Of a stretch of 10,856 bases of DNA, positions 1 through 5,998 are shown one piece after another. The notes under the pieces were generated by a model. The model did not search any database, was not told the origin of the DNA, and saw only the letters and a program-made list of their open reading frames with translations. The stretch lies in contig CAKTFF010000042.1 of assembly GCA_934553185.1 (NCBI GenBank), forward strand, positions 1 through 10,856, read 5' to 3'. Origin of the DNA: an uncultured Devosia sp. Its GTDB lineage: Bacteria; Pseudomonadota; Alphaproteobacteria; Rhizobiales; Devosiaceae. Positions within the stretch are counted from its first letter, which is position 1. Each line of letters opens with the position of its first letter. A program made the position numbers and the translations under genes.

Positions 1-217
1 AGCTCACCTTGATCGTGTCGATGCCGCCATTGGCCCGTTCGACGATCTTGGCGGCGCTGTTGTAGACGTTGTAGTAGTCGTCTCCGCCCAGACCTTCAAA
101 CGTTCCGCTGCTCGAAACCCACCACTTGTCGGCGCGCTCTGAGCCCACCGAAGAGGTCGGGAAAGAGTTCGAGTTGGCGGAGAGCAACAGGTTGCGGCCG
201 TCGGCATTGCGATACAT
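1..217 (-). CDS. RTX-like calcium-binding protein, N-terminal part (runs off the left edge)
   Basis: An open frame on the minus strand starts with ATG at 217-215 and has no stop before the window edge. It gives 72 visible residues. A good ribosome site (GAGGAG) lies about 8 bases upstream, which supports this start. Residues 42-69 match the extended hemolysin-type (RTX-like) repeat: GLGGDDYYNVY, then a hydrophobic pair followed by E, then GGIDTI. The family form is roughly GGxGDDxYxV...VxExxxGGxDT(V/I). Such repeats bind calcium in secreted proteins. No hydrophobic signal peptide is visible at the N-terminus, as expected for type I secretion through a C-terminal signal. Proteins of this type near rhizobial EPS loci are often secreted glycanases or matrix adhesins, but the part that would decide lies outside the window. 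Repeat class is fairly sure; the activity is unknown. Confidence 0.7.
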   Translation of the reverse strand, partial: MYRNADGRNLLLSANSNSFPTSSVGSERADKWWVSSSGTFEGLGGDDYYNVYNSAAKIVERANGGIDTIKVS

Positions 218-529
218 CAGACAGTCTCCTCGAAGGGGGTGGGAGACGTCGATGCGGGCGCACTATGGCGGTGGGCGACATGCGCCGGACTGCCGGTGTT
301 AGTGTTACCAGAGGGGAGTTTGCCACAATCAAAGTCGATCGTGCTAGCAAGCGCGCCAATGGGCGTGCTACTTGCCATCGCCAATATATTTTGTGTCAGA
401 CCAGTCATTTACGCTCTCCGTCTGCCAGGCAAACTGACAGAGAAAGCTGAGGCGTCCCTCTAAAGCGGCCTTGCAATTGCGGCTGTTCTGTTCAGCTCTT
501 GCTAACCTTTCCAACCGGGGGTTTATTCA
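218..529. promoter_or_regulatory. Divergent intergenic region between the RTX-like gene and the first GT4 gene
   Basis: These 312 bases separate two divergent genes and must hold both promoters. Open frames here are short, lack a ribosome site and resemble nothing I know, so I read the gap as non-coding. An AT-rich core near 383-392 (TATATT at 385-390) is the best -10-like candidate, with no convincing -35 on either strand. A tandem hexamer GTGTTA GTGTTA lies at 296-307. The element GTTCTGTTCAGCTCT at 485-499 recurs in similar form in the other two divergent gaps. A GGGGG run at about 517-521 may serve as ribosome site for the TTG start at 530. The assignment of promoters is inference. Confidence 0.45.
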
Positions 530-1699
530 TTGATCAAAGCAGGCGCAGGCGACGGCGGTGACGCGCACGAGGTGCTTTTTCTCAGCGCGCACGACACGCG
601 CGGGGGCACGGTCAACTACATAAAAAGCTTGCGCGGACGCTTCGAACAGAAGGGCTATCGCTGCGCATCCATGGCGCTCTATTCGGGCTTTGATCCCGAT
701 CCGTCCGGCGTCGAGGAAGTGCTGACACCCAGCAAGGCCCTGCCCCCGCACCGATACCTCGCCGTGCTTGCCCGGTTCGTTCTGGCCATGCGCCGCCGGC
801 GGCCCGCAGCCATTATCTCCGTCATGCCCATGGCGGCTGTTGCCGCGGGTCTTGCGGGATGGTTCAGCGGATCGGCGGTGATCGTGACCCATCACAGCCC
901 GTCCGATCGCAACGGAGGGCTGGTGCGGTTGCTCGACAAGCTTGTGGGCACGCTTGGCGCCTACCGGGAAATCATCTGCGTTTCATCGGCGGTCGCCGAC
1001 AGTTTTTCGGGCCATCCAGCGGCCTACCGTCGCCGTATCAGCGTGGTGCCCAATGGCGTGGTGCCAGCGAAGGTGCGATCCGCGCGTGCGGAGATCCTCC
1101 GCAAGTTCGCCCTCCCCGACGACCTTCCCTTTGTCTACATGGCCGGGCGGCTCGCGCCGCAAAAGAACGTGCTGATGGCTGTGCGGGCTGTTGCAAAGGT
1201 GGAAGGCATCCGCCTGGTCATGTCGGGCGACGGCCCGCAGCGCGACGAGGTGGTTGCTCTGGCAAACCAGCTTGGTCTCTCCGAGCGCCTGCATCTGCTG
1301 GGACAGACCGAACGGCAGGACATGATCGATCTGATGGCGGCCGCCGACGCCTTTATGCAGGTCAGCCTGTTCGAGGGGCAGAGCATCGCCTTGCTCGAAG
1401 CGCTCCATGTCGGCGCCCTGCCTGTCGTCAGCAACATCCCGGTCCAGCTTGAGGTGATCACCATGGCGGACGGGCGCGAGGCAGCGGTTACCTGCGACCC
1501 GCAGGATGCAGACGATATCGCGCGGGCCATGCGCACATTGCTGTTCGACGCCGACCGGCGGGCCGAGATAATGGCCAATGTTGCCATTCTTGCACCCCAG
1601 ATACGTACGGAAGACCAGATGTTGAGCGACTATGAACGTGTTCTAGTCAGCACCGTAGGACCTCCGCACTCCGTTCAGCGAGCCAAACATGTCTCTTGA
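530..1699 (+). CDS. Glycosyltransferase family 4 (GT-B fold), EPS repeat-unit assembly
   Basis: A cytoplasmic GT4 retaining glycosyltransferase of 389 residues, a normal length for the family. It probably adds one sugar from a nucleotide-sugar donor to the lipid-linked EPS repeat unit. The N-terminal acceptor domain has a glycine-rich loop after the first strand (HDTRGG, residues 21-26). The hinge region shows VVPNGV (172-177). The donor domain has GRLAPQKN (206-213), SGDGP (232-236) and the EX7E pair in FEGQSIALLE (E282 and E290). The start is TTG at 530 with GGGGG about 9 bases upstream. GTG at 572 (residue 15) is an alternative directly before the first beta strand VLFLSAH. The last 11 bases overlap the next gene, so this is the first gene of a co-translated set with pssD and pssE. 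Sugar specificity cannot be read from sequence. Confidence 0.92.
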   Translation: MIKAGAGDGGDAHEVLFLSAHDTRGGTVNYIKSLRGRFEQKGYRCASMALYSGFDPDPSGVEEVLTPSKALPPHRYLAVLARFVLAMRRRRPAAIISVMPMAAVAAGLAGWFSGSAVIVTHHSPSDRNGGLVRLLDKLVGTLGAYREIICVSSAVADSFSGHPAAYRRRISVVPNGVVPAKVRSARAEILRKFALPDDLPFVYMAGRLAPQKNVLMAVRAVAKVEGIRLVMSGDGPQRDEVVALANQLGLSERLHLLGQTERQDMIDLMAAADAFMQVSLFEGQSIALLEALHVGALPVVSNIPVQLEVITMADGREAAVTCDPQDADDIARAMRTLLFDADRRAEIMANVAILAPQIRTEDQMLSDYERVLVSTVGPPHSVQRAKHVS

Positions 1700-2183
1700 T
1701 TCACCGTCTGCCCAAACCCAGCGGAAACCGGCAGGCAGCAAGCCGCGCCTCTTGGCTGTCGCTTCGGGCGGCGGGCACTGGGACGAGTTGCTTATTCTCC
1801 GCCCCGCCTTTGCCGGTTTTGACGTGGTTTACGTCACAACCATGGCGGGACAGGCGGAGCGTGACGGGGTGGACGCCGTGCTGGTGACCGACAGCAATCG
1901 CGATTCAGGCCTGTCGACGTCCATGCGGACGGCCGGGCACATGCTGAGCCTCGTGCGGCAGCACCGCCCCGCTGTCGTGCTTTCCACCGGCGCCATGCCC
2001 GGCCTGCTGGCTGTGCTGTTCGGCAAGCTGTTCGGCGCGCGCACCGTCTGGCTCGATAGCGTAGCCAATGCCGAGCAATTGTCGATGAGCGGCAAACTGG
2101 CGGCGCGGTTCGTTGATCTGCACCTGACCCAGTGGCCGCATCTGGCAACCAAGAAAACCAAATATCTGGGCAGCATCCTATGA
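1689..2183 (+). CDS. pssD: PssD/Alg14-like glycosyltransferase subunit (membrane-anchoring, acceptor side)
   Basis: A protein of 164 residues, the usual size for PssD/Cps14F/Alg14 proteins. These form the N-terminal half of a split GT-B transferase, help place the complex at the membrane and contact the lipid acceptor. Visible marks are ASGGGHW (residues 25-31), STGAMPG (99-105), WLDSVANAEQLS (121-132) and QWPHL (148-152), all in the family order. The partner, an Alg13-like catalytic subunit, follows at once with a 4-base ATGA overlap, so translation is probably coupled. The gene also overlaps the preceding GT4 gene by 11 bases. In Rhizobium leguminosarum the PssD/PssE pair adds the second sugar (glucuronic acid) to lipid-linked glucose. 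In pneumococcus, Cps14F/G add galactose. Which sugar is used here is not known. Confidence 0.88.
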   Translation: MSLDSPSAQTQRKPAGSKPRLLAVASGGGHWDELLILRPAFAGFDVVYVTTMAGQAERDGVDAVLVTDSNRDSGLSTSMRTAGHMLSLVRQHRPAVVLSTGAMPGLLAVLFGKLFGARTVWLDSVANAEQLSMSGKLAARFVDLHLTQWPHLATKKTKYLGSIL

Positions 2184-2656
2184 TTTTCCTGACCGTCGGA
2201 ACGCAGTTGCCCTTTGACCGGCTGGTTGCTGCGGTTGACGAGATAGCCGCAACCCTCTCGGAGCCGGTAGTCGCTCAGATCGGAGTGACACAGTACCAAC
2301 CCAAACATCTGGATTGGCATGCATCACTGTCGCCGCAGCAGTTTGACGGCTTTTTATCGCAAGCGCGGCTGCTGATTGCCCATGCCGGCACGGGAACGGT
2401 TCTGGCCGCCAAACGCCACACCAAACCGATCATCGTCTTTCCCCGCCAATCCAGTCTTGGCGAGCATCGCAACGATCATCAACTTGCCACCTGCAAGCAT
2501 CTTGAGAACACACCGGGCGTTTACATCGCCTATGAGCCACAAGATCTGGCTCGGCTTATAGCAAAGAACGACCTTGTTCCCGCCAGTGACGATCCTGATT
2601 CACCACGCCGCCTGGCGCTGTTAAGCAATTTGCAAGCTTATTTCACAAATCCTTGA
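2180..2656 (+). CDS. pssE: PssE/Alg13-like glycosyltransferase catalytic subunit (GT28 C-terminal type)
   Basis: A protein of 158 residues equal to the C-terminal, nucleotide-sugar-binding half of a GT-B enzyme, as in PssE, Cps14G and Alg13. The frame is open from further upstream, but the ATG at 2180 is the right start. It overlaps the pssD stop as ATGA, and the product then begins directly with the conserved strand MIFLTVGTQ. The family marks are TVGTQLPFDR (5-14), AHAGTGT (67-73), the PR of VFPRQ (88-89) and GEHRNDHQ (94-101), which binds donor and closes the active site. It should work only as a complex with the preceding Alg14-like subunit on the cytoplasmic membrane face. The gene ends at 2656, and 104 bases separate it from the acyltransferase start I prefer. 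Confidence 0.9.
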   Translation: MIFLTVGTQLPFDRLVAAVDEIAATLSEPVVAQIGVTQYQPKHLDWHASLSPQQFDGFLSQARLLIAHAGTGTVLAAKRHTKPIIVFPRQSSLGEHRNDHQLATCKHLENTPGVYIAYEPQDLARLIAKNDLVPASDDPDSPRRLALLSNLQAYFTNP

Positions 2657-2716
2657 TCCGGCAGGCCTTAGAACGTACTTCTGCGCCAAGCGTAAATGTG
2701 AGTACTGCCAGCAACA

Positions 2717-2745
2717 GCTCGTCTGGCGGATTGCCTTTGACGAGC
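2717..2745 (+). other. Short inverted repeat ahead of the first acyltransferase
   Basis: GCTCGTC (2717-2723) and GACGAGC (2739-2745) are perfect 7-base complements around a 15-base loop. They lie between the pssE stop and the acyltransferase ribosome site (AAGAGG, 2748-2753). In RNA this would be a hairpin just upstream of the ribosome site. It could soften read-through, protect the transcript or tune translation. It lacks a T-run, so a strong intrinsic terminator is unlikely. The function is inference. Confidence 0.3.
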
Positions 2746-2760
2746 GGAAGAGGAACACAA

Positions 2761-3846
2761 ATGGCCACCAATGCTGCGGCTCCTCGCAAGACGAGGCTGG
2801 ACGGCCTGCAGTGGGGAAGAGCTCTGGCGGCTCTGCTGGTTGTTGCCTGCCACGCCATCGTCCACCCGCTGCCCGATCTTCCGGCGTTCGCGGTCTATCT
2901 CGGCGATGTGGGCGTTTCCATTTTCTTTGTGATCAGCGGCTTCATCATGGTGACGACGACCGGCCGAGGCGGGTTCGACCCATGGCTGTTTATCCGCCGG
3001 CGGATCGTGCGCGTGGTGCCGCTCTATTATCTGGCCCTTGCCGTCGTGGTCGGTTTTGCCCTGTTTCTACCCAGCTTGATGAAATCGACGCAGTTCGACT
3101 TGCCGCACCTGCTGTTTTCCATGGCCTTTATTCCCACCTATGCCCCAGACACTGGGGCGATCCTGCCCCTTTACAAGCTCGGCTGGACACTCAACTTCGA
3201 GATGTTCTTTTATGCCGTGTTCGCTGCATTGAGCTTCCTGAGCTTGCGGGGGCGCGTGCTGACCATCATCTGCCTGTTCGCGGTCATGGCGGTGATCGGC
3301 GCACAGGTGCAGTTCGACTCCGCTGCCCTTGAATTTTACACCCGCATGGATGTGCTGGCTTTTGCCGCGGGCGTGGCGATCGCCTTTGTCAAGAACTGGC
3401 GGCAATGGAGCGTGACGCCACTCGTGGGGCTCGTGCTTTTTGCCGGCGCCGTTGTCGCGCTCTGCGCCATCTTCATGGTGTTCGGATCGATGCGCGGGTC
3501 TGCCCTGGCGCATTTCCTGGCGATCGCCGCTTGCGCTGTGCTCGTCGTAGTTTTTGCCTGCTACGAACATATCGGCGGCCGTGCTTCGCGCTTGGCCATC
3601 CTGCTGGGCGACGCCTCCTATGCCCTGTATCTGTTCCACATTTTTGTGGTGGCGGGCATCTGGTGGCTGGCGGGACTGGTGTTCGGCCCGGTTGCGGGTC
3701 TCGCCTATCTCGCTATTGTCGCCCTGGCAATAACAGCGTCCGTCATCGCCTGTACGATAATCCACATCGTGGTGGAGCGGCCCGTCACCCGTATTCTGAC
3801 GGAGATGTTCGCGTCGCGCCCCAAGGCTGTGCCCCTCACACCCTGA
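2761..3846 (+). CDS. Acyltransferase family 3 membrane protein (ExoZ/OatA-like), EPS decoration
   Basis: An integral inner-membrane protein of 361 residues with about ten hydrophobic segments, the usual AT3 size. AT3 enzymes move acetyl or other acyl groups across the membrane onto polysaccharides; ExoZ acetylates succinoglycan. The marks are the segment-1 histidine H31 (VVACHAI), GVSIFFVISGF (51-61), the arginine-rich RRRIVRVVPLYY (79-90) and GWTLNFEMFFY (141-151). I chose ATG at 2761 because AAGAGG sits 7-8 bases upstream and the next residues lead straight into the family. The frame is open back to a TTG at 2653 that overlaps the pssE stop as TTGA, but no ribosome site precedes it and the extra 36 residues are low-complexity (Ser/Thr-rich). 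It is probably the last gene of the plus-strand run. The substrate sugar and the acyl group are unknown. Confidence 0.9.
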   Translation: MATNAAAPRKTRLDGLQWGRALAALLVVACHAIVHPLPDLPAFAVYLGDVGVSIFFVISGFIMVTTTGRGGFDPWLFIRRRIVRVVPLYYLALAVVVGFALFLPSLMKSTQFDLPHLLFSMAFIPTYAPDTGAILPLYKLGWTLNFEMFFYAVFAALSFLSLRGRVLTIICLFAVMAVIGAQVQFDSAALEFYTRMDVLAFAAGVAIAFVKNWRQWSVTPLVGLVLFAGAVVALCAIFMVFGSMRGSALAHFLAIAACAVLVVVFACYEHIGGRASRLAILLGDASYALYLFHIFVVAGIWWLAGLVFGPVAGLAYLAIVALAITASVIACTIIHIVVERPVTRILTEMFASRPKAVPLTP

Positions 3847-3865
3847 CCCGATGGAACCGGGTCAG
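3843..3865. terminator. Bidirectional hairpin at a convergent junction, both stop codons inside the stem
   Basis: CTGACCCG (3843-3850) and CGGGTCAG (3858-3865) are perfect 8-base complements around a 7-base loop. The left arm holds the TGA stop of the acyltransferase (3844-3846). The right arm holds the TGA stop of the minus-strand gene (TCA at 3862-3864). Only 15 bases lie between the two genes. There is no T-run on either side, so classic intrinsic termination is uncertain. Rho-dependent ends with a protective 3' hairpin are possible. Confidence 0.55.
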
Positions 3866-4680
3866 CTGCCGGCCAGATAATCCACCGCGAAGGCATCGAT
3901 CTGCACTTGCCCCGCCCCAGCAATGGGCTCCACACCAACGGCGATGCCGGTAAACCATTCGGTGCCATCTAGCACGTCCTCGTTCACCAGGAAGTCGAAC
4001 ACACCGGCCCAGTTGAACTCGCCTTCGACATCCTCGCCGTTCGCCGGAATGAGCATGACGTAATAGCCCCCCACCGGCGAATTGCGGTAAGCGGCTCTCC
4101 ACTCCCGTCCTTGTTCATCGACGTAAGTCCCGATCTGCTGACCGCCATTGAAGTAGGCGTTCATCTCGGAACTGGCGCGTGCGAAGACACCGACCTCGAA
4201 CAGCACCGAGTCCACGTCTGTGGGGTCGGATAGAAGAAAAAGCTCGTTGAGGAGGTTGAAGCGGGTATCCCCGCTGTAGGAAAAGGACAAGGACACGTCC
4301 AACCGATCGATGGCGCTGACCTGCGCCGGCTCCACAGGCTCGGGCACGCGGCTGCCGTGGTAATTGCCATAGGAAAGCTGCAGGTAGCCATAAACGCCCG
4401 TGAGGTCGAGCGGCTCCTGCGGCACATGCCAGTCAATGGTAGAGCGCGCGGGGAAGCTGGTTTTGTCCACGGTGATGGTGGCCGCATAATCTTCCCCCTC
4501 CACCGCCTTGCGTCCGAGCGCGAGAGTCTCGTCCTGGGCCAGGGCCCACATGCTGGCATAGGCATGGTACTGACCCTGTGCATAGGGCTCGGAAATGCCC
4601 AGTTCAACCCGCTCAGCCCAGGCGGGCACGATGGTGGCCCCATTGAACAGCACAAGGGCGAGCAAACGTTTGATCTTCAT
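3862..4680 (-). CDS. Exported GH12-like endoglucanase (putative)
   Basis: A product of 272 residues with a Sec signal peptide: K-x-K-R, a hydrophobic core, then AWA at 20-22 with likely cleavage before ERVE. I chose ATG at 4680 because the signal peptide begins there; the frame stays open back to 4764 without a sensible N-terminus. The mature part resembles glycoside hydrolase family 12, a beta-jellyroll family of beta-1,4- or mixed-link glucanases. YGYLQLSYGNY lies at 97-107. NELFLLSDPTD (145-155) corresponds to the family ELMIW region with nucleophile E146. GVEPIAGAG (249-257) corresponds to the GTEPF region with acid/base E251, followed by the closing beta strand. The spacing of 105 residues between the two glutamates is longer than in short fungal GH12, so an insertion is likely. 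It would act in the periplasm or outside the cell, perhaps trimming the EPS. The match is by eye, and another jellyroll hydrolase or lyase is possible. Confidence 0.55.
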   Translation of the reverse strand: MKIKRLLALVLFNGATIVPAWAERVELGISEPYAQGQYHAYASMWALAQDETLALGRKAVEGEDYAATITVDKTSFPARSTIDWHVPQEPLDLTGVYGYLQLSYGNYHGSRVPEPVEPAQVSAIDRLDVSLSFSYSGDTRFNLLNELFLLSDPTDVDSVLFEVGVFARASSEMNAYFNGGQQIGTYVDEQGREWRAAYRNSPVGGYYVMLIPANGEDVEGEFNWAGVFDFLVNEDVLDGTEWFTGIAVGVEPIAGAGQVQIDAFAVDYLAGS

Positions 4681-4898
4681 GGCACTGAACTCTCGGCAGG
4701 TGGAAGGCACGAGCAGGGAGGCCACGCGCCGGGGCACCCTATTGCGGTTCGCCGGCAAGCTCAATTTACAACGTCGTCAACCTCCCCTTGCCTTTTGGTG
4801 ACTCGACTGTAAACGCTCCGACAGCTACGAGATAATGTCGGGGCCGGTTTGATCGCCCCCTCCCCTTCTGCCGTTCTGTTTCAGCTCTGTGGTGCGCG
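4681..4898. promoter_or_regulatory. Divergent intergenic region between the GH12-like gene and the second acyltransferase
   Basis: A non-coding gap of 218 bases between divergent genes. Weak plus-strand promoter candidates are TTGCCT (4788-4793) with TAAACG (4810-4815) at 16 bases spacing, and a lone GATAAT (4831-4836). The element GTTCTGTTTCAGCTCT (4873-4888) ends only 10 bases before the acyltransferase ATG. It is nearly the same as the element upstream of the GT4 gene at 530. Because it lies so close to the start it would be in the 5' leader, not at a promoter -35. On the minus strand only a weak purine stretch (GAGAG) precedes the GH12-like start. All calls here are inference. Confidence 0.35.
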
Positions 4899-5963
4899 AT
4901 GACCTCCAAAATCTATGCTTTGCATGGCCTGCGTGCTGTTGCGGCCGTTTTGGTGGCGATCACCCATTTGATTATGCGCCTGATCGACTACCAGGTGGTG
5001 GGCGCTGACTGGCAGCGTTTCCTGATCGCCGGCAAAGCGGGCGTTTATACCTTCTTTGCGGTCAGCGGCCTGATCATGATCAAGAGCTCGCTGGCCCATT
5101 TCGGCAAGCCGGGAGCCCCGTGGAAGTTCATCCTGCGCCGGCTGATCCGCATCGTGCCGATCTATTATGTCTTTACCCTCCTGTTCATCGTTCGGATGAC
5201 CATGGTGGGCGAGCCGTGGTCGGCCGGGGAGTTGCTCATGTCGTTTCTCTTTATCCCCTACGTTAATCCTACGGGGCTGATGCAGCCCCTTTACGGGTTG
5301 GGATGGACGCTGAACTACGAGATGTTCTTCTACGCCATTTTCGCGCTCAGCCTCTTTCTGACCCGCCGGCTTGGCCTCGCTGTGCTGTTTACCGCACTCG
5401 TGGCAGTTGTCGGCCTCGGCCTTGCCTGGGGACAGAGCCTGCCCAACGGCGACCCGCAGGACCTGCTGGCCTTTTACGGCCACCCGATCATCCTGTTCTT
5501 CATTGCCGGCATGCTGATCGGTCTGGCGCCCGTTCCCGTGCGCCTTTCGCCCAAGATCTGCCTTTTGCTGGCGTCGGCATTGCTCCTTGGCGCTGTGTTG
5601 ATCTCCGACCCCACCTTGACCATGATCTGCTGCGTCGCCGCAGTGTGGGTCGTGAGCTGCGAGAAGAACCCCGAAACGATTGATGCCGCAGAACGCTCGA
5701 TGGAGTTCCTAGGCGAAGCGTCCTACAGCATCTACCTGACGCACAGCTTCGTTCTGGGGCCCGCCGTGGCCATCGGCCTGAGGCTTGGGCTGTTCGGCAC
5801 GCCGGTCGGCGCCTGGGGGTATTCGGTGGTGGTGATCGGCGCCTGCGTCGTGGCGGGCGCCTTGGCCTATGTTGTTCTGGAACGCCCACTTCTCAGCATC
5901 ATGCGTCGCAAGCTTCTGGGCGGCCCCGGCAAGGAAAGCAGCACGCGCGAAGCCAGAGCCTGA
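4899..5963 (+). CDS. Acyltransferase family 3 membrane protein, paralogue of the first one
   Basis: A second AT3 integral membrane protein, 354 residues with about ten hydrophobic segments. It has the same ordered marks as its neighbour: H23 in segment 1 (AITHLI), FFAVSGLIM (52-60), ILRRLIRIVPIYY (78-90) and GWTLNYEMFFY (135-145). Like ExoZ it probably adds an acetyl or other acyl group to a sugar of the EPS repeat unit, using a cytoplasmic acyl donor. The ATG at 4899 lacks a clear ribosome site, but the next residues (KIYALHGLRAVAAVLV) already fit the family start, so a much later start is unlikely. It stands alone on its strand between a divergent GH12-like gene and a convergent polymerase gene, so it needs its own promoter. 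Whether it modifies a different sugar or position than the first copy cannot be told from sequence. Confidence 0.9.
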   Translation: MTSKIYALHGLRAVAAVLVAITHLIMRLIDYQVVGADWQRFLIAGKAGVYTFFAVSGLIMIKSSLAHFGKPGAPWKFILRRLIRIVPIYYVFTLLFIVRMTMVGEPWSAGELLMSFLFIPYVNPTGLMQPLYGLGWTLNYEMFFYAIFALSLFLTRRLGLAVLFTALVAVVGLGLAWGQSLPNGDPQDLLAFYGHPIILFFIAGMLIGLAPVPVRLSPKICLLLASALLLGAVLISDPTLTMICCVAAVWVVSCEKNPETIDAAERSMEFLGEASYSIYLTHSFVLGPAVAIGLRLGLFGTPVGAWGYSVVVIGACVVAGALAYVVLERPLLSIMRRKLLGGPGKESSTREARA

Positions 5964-5978
5964 GGCTCTCGCGTGCTG
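5939..5978. terminator. Strong two-part hairpin at a convergent junction, stop codon in the loop
   Basis: CAGCACGCG (5939-5947) pairs with CGCGTGCTG (5970-5978), 9 bases. Inside it AGAGCC (5955-5960) pairs with GGCTCT (5964-5969), 6 bases. The three-base loop TGA (5961-5963) is the stop codon of the acyltransferase. Seven bases (5948-5954) bulge on the left side. The element lies just past the end of the minus-strand polymerase gene (5999) and can fold in both transcripts. No T-run follows on the plus side. Confidence 0.65.
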
Positions 5979-5998
5979 TGGATCAGCGCAGCCCGCAA

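Noticed and set aside
239..463. Open frame of 74 codons in the first divergent gap
   Set aside because: No ribosome site, no family resemblance, and it covers the AT-rich presumed promoter core. Long frames arise easily in GC-rich DNA.
485..499. Possible alphaproteobacterial LexA box (GTTC spaced by seven bases from GTTC)
   Set aside because: The two GTTC/TTC parts are far too close (GTTCTGTTC), so the spacing rule is not met.
530..537. TTGATCAA palindrome at the first GT4 start as an FNR-type site
   Set aside because: FNR sites need four bases between the half-sites. This is only an eight-base palindrome that includes the start codon.
2653..2760. TTG at 2653 as start of the first acyltransferase, coupled to the pssE stop
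   Set aside because: No ribosome site before it and a low-complexity extension. ATG at 2761 has AAGAGG at good distance and fits the family length. Kept only as an open question.
3067..3765. Long antisense frame of 232 codons inside the first acyltransferase
   Set aside because: A shadow of high-GC coding DNA: composition rich in His, Gln, Arg and Glu, no family match, and the sense strand is a clear AT3 protein.
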